Below, in pieces: positions 54,183 to 60,629 of a stretch of 64,000 bases of DNA. The stretch is taken from contig CAYQBN010000004.1 of the NCBI GenBank assembly GCA_964415795.1, positions 124,001-188,000 on the forward strand, written 5' to 3'. Every line of letters begins with the position of its first letter. Position 1 is the first letter of the stretch. The position numbers were made by a program, and so were the translations under genes. The DNA is from CALITV01 sp964415795 (GTDB taxonomy: Bacteria; UBP6; UBA1177; JAKLFG01). Under the pieces are notes generated by a model, which was not told the origin of the DNA, made no database searches, and was given only the letters and a program-made list of their open reading frames with translations.

Positions 54183-54536
54183 CTATGCCTCTCTCTTGCG
54201 ATCATTTCCTTTCTTGGCGATCCATGTCTCCAGTTTCTCTCTGAGCGCGGCATAGTCCTTCGAACTGAGGTGGTTCTGCACATCCCGGATGATGCCCGCC
54301 TCCAACGGTAGCAAATCAGGGGAAACCCGGTAGTTGACCCATACACCGATCCGCTGGTCCTCGAGGATACCCGCCTGCGTCAGGTAGCGTAGATGGCGCG
54401 ACGCCTTCGATTGCGTGAGCCCGAGGACCCGCATGATGTCGCACACACACAGTTCGGGACGCCAAGACAGAAGTGCAAGTATCTGAAGACGCGTCTCGTC
54501 GGCGAGAGCCTTGAAGAACCGAGATTGCTTTTTCAC
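54183..54536 (-). CDS. arsR: ArsR-family transcriptional repressor
   Basis: 117 residues from a GTG at 54536 with AGAGGGG 5 bases upstream, giving the usual ArsR start VKKQSRFFKALADETRLQIL; an ATG at 54596 would lie on the -35 of the promoter. Winged helix-turn-helix with the metal box ELCVCDI in the recognition-helix region, LGLTQSKASRHLRYLTQAGI and a wing QRIGVWVNYRV. Arsenite binding to the two cysteines would release DNA. It heads and probably controls the 8-kb operon below it. Confidence 0.92.
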   Translation of the reverse strand: MKKQSRFFKALADETRLQILALLSWRPELCVCDIMRVLGLTQSKASRHLRYLTQAGILEDQRIGVWVNYRVSPDLLPLEAGIIRDVQNHLSSKDYAALREKLETWIAKKGNDRKREA

Positions 54537-54568
54537 CTCATCCCCTCTTTCATACAACCGCTTATGCG

Positions 54569-54596
54569 AATATATGCTACTTAAAAGAGAAGTCAA
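54569..54596 (-). promoter_or_regulatory. Promoter (and likely ArsR operator) of the arsenic operon
   Basis: Minus-strand TTGACT (54596-54591), 16-base spacer, TATATT (54574-54569). The -10 region carries partial dyad symmetry (GC..ATAT..GC) and two GCATA copies five bases apart, where ArsR could bind. The operator is a suggestion only. Confidence 0.6.
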
Positions 54597-54621
54597 GAAC
54601 CGGAAACATTTTTTTCTTTCA

Positions 54622-54650
54622 TTGACTTGATGGTATGGAAGTGCTATGAA
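54622..54650 (+). promoter_or_regulatory. Promoter of the HEAT/HD-GYP-like gene pair
   Basis: TTGACT (54622-54627), 17-base spacer, TATGAA (54645-54650). Transcription should begin near 54657, only about five bases before the start codon. Confidence 0.65.
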
Positions 54651-54661
54651 TTTTTTATCAT

Positions 54662-56563
54662 ATGTCTGAGGGGCAGGCGGTGCATTCAGCCCTCAAAAAA
54701 GCACTGCTTGAGCAGTTTCGCGCTGTTGAATCAACGAAAAAAGAGGCGCTCTACCGACAGGTGCGACAGGTTGTCGTCCAGCTGGTCAAGATAGCGAAAC
54801 TCACAACGCTCTATCCCATCGAAGATCCGGTATATGACGACCTCGTCGAAACGATGAAGACCAATCTCGACGCCATCGGCAACTCTCTCCCCGTATGTGC
54901 CATCAACATCAAAAAGGTCGGTTTCTACTATATGGAAAAGCGCCTCAAGATATTCGACGAAGGAGAGAAAGACCTGCGCAATCTTTTCGTTACCAACGAA
55001 ATACGGGAACTGGCCTTCATTAAAGGCATATCCATCGAGGAAATAAGGAATTTTTTTGCTATCATCGGAAAGACCATTTCCTATACCGGTGCAGAACACG
55101 ACATCAACACTCTCCTCTGGGACTACGGCATCTCGCATATCATGTGCCTTTCCTCGGAAGACACTGGCGAAACGGCCCCCTTTTCCGCCCCCGATTTTGC
55201 CGACTTCTTCGTGCCACTTCCGCCTCCTGCGCCCCTAAATTTGGAGGAAATGGGCAAGATCGCTCCGCTCTTCGACTCTGTCTTCAAAGGAGGGCACGCC
55301 CTTTTCGAGGAGTTCTTGAAAACGAACGGCGACCTCTATTCGGTGCAGCGCTACCTCGCGGTGGTTTCCCGCATTCTCCTCGCCGAAAGCGACCCCCATC
55401 TCCTGCGGCGCTTTGCCGATCAACTTACCGAGTATGCCGAAACGCTTCTGCTCTCCCGCCGTTTCACCTACGGTCTCGCCTTTCTCGCCACCCTCACGGA
55501 AATCGCGGCAAAAACCGCCTCGCAAAAGAACGCCCTCCACGAACGGACCGCCGGACAAGTCTCCCGCCTCACCTCCTGCGAATGGTGCGACAAGATGTTC
55601 GATCTTGCACCCAAACTGCCGCCTGAAGAGCATGAAAGCTTCGCCGCCTATCTCGCACTTGTCTCACCGATTCATTTTGAACATGTTTTCCTCCGGACTG
55701 TGGAACTACCCTCCCGCGAGCTTCGACTCCGCTGTCTCGACGCCATCACCAAAGATTTCGGCGATCCTCAGATGGCGAAGAAATTGCTCGCCCATACCGA
55801 TTGGCGCGTCGTGCGGAACACCCTCTACCTCATGCGCTCGGTTAAGAATGAACTCTTCGTCCCCCTCGTCCGCAATGTGATGAATCACCCTCAGCGGCAA
55901 GTGCGCATTGAAGCGGCGCTTGTCCTTTCAGAATACAACGCCGACGACAACCTTTCATTCTGGCAAAAGGCGGTCTTCAGCCCCGAGCGGGAGATTCGTC
56001 TCGTCGCCGTGAAAAGCGTGGTTCGTATAAAGGACATTCAGGCGAAGAGCATTCTCGACAGCCTCTTGCGCCCGCAACAGATACGCAACTACCCGCTCGA
56101 CGAGATCGCATCCTTTTTCTCTGTCATCGTCTCGTCCGGTCGGCAGGAATTTTTCGATCTCGTCGCCGCCCACCTCTTTTCATCTGACCGGGAACTTCGC
56201 ATGACGACGCTCAAGGCAATGCACGGTATGTCATCAGCCGATACTATATGGCGCACCCTTGCCAAGCGGGTCTCTTCTAAAGATTTTCTTACACTTGACC
56301 GCGAAGAGATAGAACAGACCATTGGCCTCCTTAGAGAAGAAGGCGTACGAACGGTCCTGCCGGCACTCGAATACCTCTTTACGCTTCAGGGAGGGATATT
56401 CAGCCGCAGCCAATATCGCCCCGTAAAGGAGATTGTCTTCGCTTACATTGGCAAACTTCGCCGGGTGAAATTCGTGCAGGCATGGCTCGAGAAAGCCTAT
56501 GCTCAGGGGAACAAAGAGACCCGCTCGGTGCTCGAGCAGTTCGGCATAAAGGGGGGTAGTTGA
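54662..56563 (+). CDS. HEAT-repeat protein, soluble
   Basis: 633 residues, family not recognised beyond alpha-helical repeats. No signal peptide. The N-terminal ~190 residues (ending LSSEDTGETAPF) resemble the helical/beta region that precedes HD-GYP-like domains in the next gene (CAINIKKVGFYYMEKRLKIFD). Residues about 350-560 hold HEAT-type helix pairs (VRNTLYLMRSVKNELFVPLV, RQVRIEAALVLSEYN, REIRLVAVKSVVRIKD, RELRMTTLKAMHGMS). No ribosome site precedes the ATG and the predicted transcript starts about five bases before it, so it is probably leaderless. The next start overlaps its stop. Confidence 0.65.
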   Translation: MSEGQAVHSALKKALLEQFRAVESTKKEALYRQVRQVVVQLVKIAKLTTLYPIEDPVYDDLVETMKTNLDAIGNSLPVCAINIKKVGFYYMEKRLKIFDEGEKDLRNLFVTNEIRELAFIKGISIEEIRNFFAIIGKTISYTGAEHDINTLLWDYGISHIMCLSSEDTGETAPFSAPDFADFFVPLPPPAPLNLEEMGKIAPLFDSVFKGGHALFEEFLKTNGDLYSVQRYLAVVSRILLAESDPHLLRRFADQLTEYAETLLLSRRFTYGLAFLATLTEIAAKTASQKNALHERTAGQVSRLTSCEWCDKMFDLAPKLPPEEHESFAAYLALVSPIHFEHVFLRTVELPSRELRLRCLDAITKDFGDPQMAKKLLAHTDWRVVRNTLYLMRSVKNELFVPLVRNVMNHPQRQVRIEAALVLSEYNADDNLSFWQKAVFSPEREIRLVAVKSVVRIKDIQAKSILDSLLRPQQIRNYPLDEIASFFSVIVSSGRQEFFDLVAAHLFSSDRELRMTTLKAMHGMSSADTIWRTLAKRVSSKDFLTLDREEIEQTIGLLREEGVRTVLPALEYLFTLQGGIFSRSQYRPVKEIVFAYIGKLRRVKFVQAWLEKAYAQGNKETRSVLEQFGIKGGS

Positions 56564-58002
56564 TGGAAGAGCGCCGCGATCTGCCGGGAAGCGAGAACAT
56601 GCCGCGAAAGCGGCGGTATCACCTCATCAAGAACTTCTTCACCTTTTGGAAGACCGCCAAAATGTACGGCGGCGAGAACGAGCGCATTGACGAAGGTGTC
56701 ACGAAGATGCGCGAAACGCTCAATTTCTTCTTCGCTACCCAGAACGAGGTCACGCTCTTGTTCGACGGCATCGATTTCAAAGTCGACAAGGAACGCATTC
56801 GGGGAAGACGACAGGATGACAAATATTTCGAGGACCTCTACGATCTTTTCCTTTCGCTCTGCCTCTCTCAGATCACCTTCTCCCGAGCGGTGACCAACCA
56901 CGAGATACTGCTCTTTTTCCGTGCAATGGCCTTTTTCCCGGTGGGAAGAGAGCCCAAAAAAGTCTCCTACGATCGCTTCAAGGAAAAGATACCTTCCGAA
57001 GTGACCCATATCACCACTGTTCCCTACGACCCTGAAGAATCAGGAGGTTCCCCCACTCTGACCCATTTCGAAATGGCCCGAGAGAATTACCGGGCGCTCG
57101 TCGATTCGTACGACGAGATCGCCCAGAGCGTTCTCTCGGGCGATGTGATACCACTCCGCACCTTCGACCGACGCGTCCAGATATTCATCGACCTTCTCAC
57201 GGAACCCGAGTGTCCTCATCTTTACGAATACCTCCTTCTCTTGGCTTCCCTCGACGCTTTCCACGGACGCGAATATGCCACCCACACGGTAAACACTCTT
57301 ATCTATGCGCTTGCTATCGGCAAAACGCTCGGCGTCTCCGATGCCCTCCTCAAACGGATAGGAACCGCGGCACTCGTCCACGGCCTTCTCCGCCCCAAGG
57401 TGGACACGGCGAACGAAGAAACACTCGCCGATTTCTCGCGCAGCACCTTCCTTGCCGCCTCACGCATGGAGTACTTCTCTCTTACGCGAATGGACGCATC
57501 CCTCTGCGCAGCGTTCCACCCGTGGTTGTTCGCAGACAACGAACTGGCACGGATGAAAGCGAACCGACGAGGTACAGTTGCCGAGGAGGTGCTCCATGTC
57601 GCTAAGTTCTTTGAAATGACTTCGCGGCGGCGCACTTCTCTTCTCGCAGGCCGCAAGGCTCCGGCGAGTATGTTCAAAACGCTTCAAACGATCCTCTTCC
57701 TCCGGCGCGAGAAGGTGTTCGTTCCCTTCATCGCCGAAGCACTCCTTGCGGCGGTCGGGATCTATCCGCCGGGACACCTATGCGCCGTGCACAGATCGCC
57801 CCATTATGCCTTTTCGCTCTCCCGATTCCCTGACTTCTCAAGTGAGGGGATCGTGTGTCTCCTCGACCGGAATGGGAATTTCGTCCAAAAAACCTCTCTG
57901 CGCGCCGATCTCCTCATCGATATGCCGGAGATACAAGCACTGAGACCGCCGCCCGCATTTCTAGAAAAGGTATTCTCCTTATTCGATACGCCCGGATCTT
58001 AG
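56563..58002 (+). CDS. Degenerate HD-GYP-like signalling protein
   Basis: 479 residues from ATG 56563 (shared base with the previous TGA; GGGGGG 6 bases upstream). N-terminal part resembles the region before HD-GYP domains (GGENERIDEGVTKMRETLNFF, LLFDGIDFKVDKERI). The C-terminal half follows HD-GYP order: HTVNTLIYALAIGKTLGV and IGTAALVHGLL, and YPPGHLCAVH at the end. But the catalytic HD pair reads HG and no GYP is seen, so c-di-GMP hydrolysis is not expected. It could be a sensor or scaffold acting with the HEAT protein. Tail overlaps the opposite gene by 4 bases. Confidence 0.6.
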   Translation: MEERRDLPGSENMPRKRRYHLIKNFFTFWKTAKMYGGENERIDEGVTKMRETLNFFFATQNEVTLLFDGIDFKVDKERIRGRRQDDKYFEDLYDLFLSLCLSQITFSRAVTNHEILLFFRAMAFFPVGREPKKVSYDRFKEKIPSEVTHITTVPYDPEESGGSPTLTHFEMARENYRALVDSYDEIAQSVLSGDVIPLRTFDRRVQIFIDLLTEPECPHLYEYLLLLASLDAFHGREYATHTVNTLIYALAIGKTLGVSDALLKRIGTAALVHGLLRPKVDTANEETLADFSRSTFLAASRMEYFSLTRMDASLCAAFHPWLFADNELARMKANRRGTVAEEVLHVAKFFEMTSRRRTSLLAGRKAPASMFKTLQTILFLRREKVFVPFIAEALLAAVGIYPPGHLCAVHRSPHYAFSLSRFPDFSSEGIVCLLDRNGNFVQKTSLRADLLIDMPEIQALRPPPAFLEKVFSLFDTPGS

Positions 58003-58985
58003 GAATCTTTCGTGAGCGACCGCTTCCGTCTTTCCCGAAGCGTCCGAAAACTATCGACAAGAAGAAGCGTAAAAAACACCACGAGCACGATGCCAACAAC
58101 GGTAATGAAGGTGCCTTTCGCCGCAAACACCAAATAAAGACAACCGATATCGGCGAGAAAAGTAATGGTGATCTCCCAAAACAACGATCCATGTTCTTCG
58201 GTCGCCCTGCCGGGGATCCATTGTCTTCTTTTCTTTGCTTCGCCCTTTTCCTCTCTGGCGCCTTTGTGCCGCTCCTCGAGCGCCAGTCGAACCTCCTCCT
58301 TTTCCTGCCTCAGCGCTTCCTCTTGTTCCCTGAGAAGAAAGCTCTGTACCTCGGGGCTTTCTACCACCGCTGGGCTCTCGGCCTGTTTTGCCATTTCCAA
58401 AGACGCCGCGGGTACCTCCATCACACTGGATCCCGCCGGAGATCCTCCCGCCGTTACGGTCTCGGCCAGCGGTCCCGGGGCCACTTTTCTCTCCGCGGCG
58501 ATCCCCAGCGTCTCACGGCGCACCTCCTCCTCTCCCTTACGCCGACGCTCTCCGTCATCCTGCAGTGGCGTCACGACCACATCGCTCGCCGTTTTCTGAT
58601 CGGCACCGCGACCGGCCGAAGCCACCGGCACCGTTTTCCTTTCAACCTCCTCCTTTTTCAGCCGCTCCACGCCTCGCACTGTCTCCGAATAGATCCGAGC
58701 CCTCCCTATCGCATCGCGAATGGCGATAGCCGCCTCATCGGGAGTGCACCGAAACCATTCCTTCCACTCGTGTTTTCCCTGTTCCATCAACTTCTCTTGC
58801 GCCACATGACAATACCGATGCGGATTGTCCACCACCACCGCATACTCAATGATGAAACGTTGGTCAGGTTTCTTCCTTATCATCTCTTTGACACGCAGTT
58901 CGGGACTTTTAGCGGAAAAAGTGATACGGCACAGGTCTGGAGAAACCGGAGTAGTAAGGACATACACCGAACCACGCACGATCAT
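57999..58985 (-). CDS. Membrane-anchored GIY-YIG-like (T5orf172/Mug113-type) protein
   Basis: 328 residues. The first ~100 follow the T5orf172 pattern: GSVYVLTTPVSPDLCRITFS, the Arg in SPELRVKEM, a central strand RFIIEYAVVVDNPHRYCHVA and WKEWFRCTPDEAAIAIRDAI. The two motifs are VYV and RIT instead of GIY and YIG, so nuclease activity is doubtful. A long charged, Glu/Arg/Lys-rich linker (about 105-255, partly coiled-coil: LLREQEEALRQEKEEVRLAL) leads to two membrane helices (about 265-285 and 287-307). The single gene is transcribed from the promoter at 59031-59059. Such a fusion is unusual. Confidence 0.6.
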   Translation of the reverse strand: MIVRGSVYVLTTPVSPDLCRITFSAKSPELRVKEMIRKKPDQRFIIEYAVVVDNPHRYCHVAQEKLMEQGKHEWKEWFRCTPDEAAIAIRDAIGRARIYSETVRGVERLKKEEVERKTVPVASAGRGADQKTASDVVVTPLQDDGERRRKGEEEVRRETLGIAAERKVAPGPLAETVTAGGSPAGSSVMEVPAASLEMAKQAESPAVVESPEVQSFLLREQEEALRQEKEEVRLALEERHKGAREEKGEAKKRRQWIPGRATEEHGSLFWEITITFLADIGCLYLVFAAKGTFITVVGIVLVVFFTLLLVDSFRTLRERRKRSLTKDS

Positions 58986-59030
58986 GCACCGTCCCCCTGA
59001 TGGCGGTAAGGAACACGCCCTTCTAAGAGA

Positions 59031-59059
59031 ATTGTATTTGAACCATAAGGCGAAGTCAA
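59031..59059 (-). promoter_or_regulatory. Promoter of the membrane GIY-YIG-like gene
   Basis: Minus-strand TTGACT (59059-59054), 17-base spacer, TACAAT (59036-59031), start expected near 59024, about 40 nt before the ATG. Confidence 0.6.
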
Positions 59060-59075
59060 CGGAACTGGGGGCTTC

Positions 59076-60296
59076 TCACCAGCCGAGGATCTTCACGAGA
59101 TCGTAGTTCTCGGGATCGGGCAGATACTTCTTGGCCGCCGCGTAGTCGGCAGGGCGCAGGAAATGCATCGCATCGAAGAGCATCCTGAAATCGTCGGTGG
59201 CAATGTCCACCATGCGGGTCTTCACCTTGCCGTCAGCCCCCGCGATGTCCTTGAGGTAGAGCGGCTTTACGGATCCGTCCGCGCCCGCAACCACGATACA
59301 CCCGGTCGCCCCTTGCTCGAAAAGGAGCTTCACGCCTAGACCAAGCGTGGTGCAGTATTCGAGATCGAACGCTATCGGCGTGTTACAGCGTATCTCGTAA
59401 CCGATCTCGACCGGGCGGCTCTTCACGCTTATCTTGAGTTCCTTGAGTTTGTTGCCGAGAAGGGTGTTGAAGATATGTGCCTTGCTCACGTTGCCGAGTT
59501 CAGGATGACCGTGTTCGTCAAAGGTGAACTGGACACCGCAGGACTTTATCTCTTCATCGGTCATGAAATGGAATACCCCCTCTGACACTGCGATCGCGCC
59601 GTAGTTCATGCCGAGGAGTTTTCTCTTGACGATGGCACCAATCATCATCCGTATCATGCGGTCAAACGTTATCTCAACCTTCGTGAACATCTCGGGAATG
59701 ATGATGAGCGGATAGTGGCACGCGTTCCCGATGCCCCACGCGAGATGCCCTGCCTCGCGTCCCATCATCGAAACGACGAACCAGTTGCCGCTCGTACGAG
59801 CGTCCTCGTAGACCGTCATCGCGATGCGGGCACCGTCGTTCTGTGCACTCCGGTAGCCAAAGGTCGGCAAGCGCCCCGGAAGCGGCAGGTCGTTGTCTAT
59901 TGTCTTGGGAACATGAATGTTCCGCACTTGAACCTTTTGCTCACCAAGCCATTTGGTAAGACGGTTCGCGCTCGAAGCGGTGTCGTCACCGCCGATGGTG
60001 ACGAGGAGTTTGACATCGTTCTTGACAAAGAAGTCGGCTTTGAATTCGGTGTCCTTCGGCTTATGACGGCTCATCTTGAGGAAGGATCCACCGACGGTGA
60101 ATATGCGGTCGGCAAGGAGCATATCCATCTCGACGGTATCCGGCTTGTCGGTAAAGATCGTCTTGAAACCGTAGTTGATACCGATCACGCGCCAGCCGTC
60201 GCTCAAGAACGCCTTGGTAAGGGCACTTACCACCGTGTTGATGCCGGGTGCCGGACCACCGGCGCAGAGAACGGCGACCGATCCTTTGCTACTCAT
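59076..60296 (-). CDS. pfp: 6-phosphofructokinase, pyrophosphate-dependent type
   Basis: 406 residues from ATG 60296 with AAGGAGG upstream. Phosphorylates fructose-6-phosphate, reversibly if PPi is used. The nucleotide/PPi switch residues are diagnostic: GGDDT (Asp where ATP enzymes have Gly) and PKTIDNDLPL (Lys where ATP enzymes have Gly). Both favour PPi. Other motifs: CAGGPAPGINTVV near the N-terminus, the substrate site in VSMMGREAGHLAWG and YEIRC in place of the common RGG. It fits the membrane pyrophosphatase in the window as part of a PPi-based energy economy. Confidence 0.9.
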   Translation of the reverse strand: MSSKGSVAVLCAGGPAPGINTVVSALTKAFLSDGWRVIGINYGFKTIFTDKPDTVEMDMLLADRIFTVGGSFLKMSRHKPKDTEFKADFFVKNDVKLLVTIGGDDTASSANRLTKWLGEQKVQVRNIHVPKTIDNDLPLPGRLPTFGYRSAQNDGARIAMTVYEDARTSGNWFVVSMMGREAGHLAWGIGNACHYPLIIIPEMFTKVEITFDRMIRMMIGAIVKRKLLGMNYGAIAVSEGVFHFMTDEEIKSCGVQFTFDEHGHPELGNVSKAHIFNTLLGNKLKELKISVKSRPVEIGYEIRCNTPIAFDLEYCTTLGLGVKLLFEQGATGCIVVAGADGSVKPLYLKDIAGADGKVKTRMVDIATDDFRMLFDAMHFLRPADYAAAKKYLPDPENYDLVKILGW

Positions 60297-60341
60297 CGTG
60301 TTACCTCCTTTTAGACACACCAAACTACGCGGTACGCTCTC

Positions 60342-60369
60342 ATCCTAACGGGACTCGAGAAAAAAGCAA
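60342..60369 (-). promoter_or_regulatory. Possible promoter of pfp
   Basis: Minus-strand TTGCTT (60369-60364), 16-base spacer, TAGGAT (60347-60342), about 45 nt before the pfp ATG. Confidence 0.4.
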
Positions 60370-60409
60370 CGAGACGCTAGTCGCTCACCGCACCGTTTTC
60401 TCAAAAATG

Positions 60410-60437
60410 TTGCAATCGGCCGAAAGCGAAGTATAAG
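60410..60437 (+). promoter_or_regulatory. Promoter of tRNA-Pro
   Basis: TTGCAA (60410-60415), 16-base spacer, TATAAG (60432-60437), 13 bases before the tRNA. Confidence 0.6.
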
Positions 60438-60450
60438 AAAAACGAACGGT

Positions 60451-60528
60451 CGGGATGTGGCTCAGTCTGGCTAGAGCACTGCGTTCGGGACGCAGGGGCC
60501 GCTGGTTCGAATCCAGTCATCCCGACCA
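60451..60528 (+). tRNA. tRNA-Pro (CGG)
   Basis: Complete 78-nt cloverleaf with encoded CCA. Acceptor CGGGATG/CATCCCG with the C1-G72 end pair typical of tRNA-Pro; anticodon stem CTGCG/CGCAG around TTCGGGA with anticodon CGG. Reads CCG codons. A short T run follows the 3' end (ATTTTTG). Confidence 0.95.
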
Positions 60529-60557
60529 TTTTTGTCTCTTCTTTCCCCCCAGAATAG

Positions 60558-60587
60558 TTGTTTTCGCACGCGAACCTGATATATGAT
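60558..60587 (+). promoter_or_regulatory. Possible promoter of the ankyrin gene
   Basis: TTGTTT (60558-60563), 18-base spacer, TATGAT (60582-60587), about 42 nt before the start codon. The -35 is weak. Confidence 0.4.
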
Positions 60588-60629
60588 ACCGCCAATGACG
60601 ACGAAGATCGAACCACTCCGGGTGTCGGT

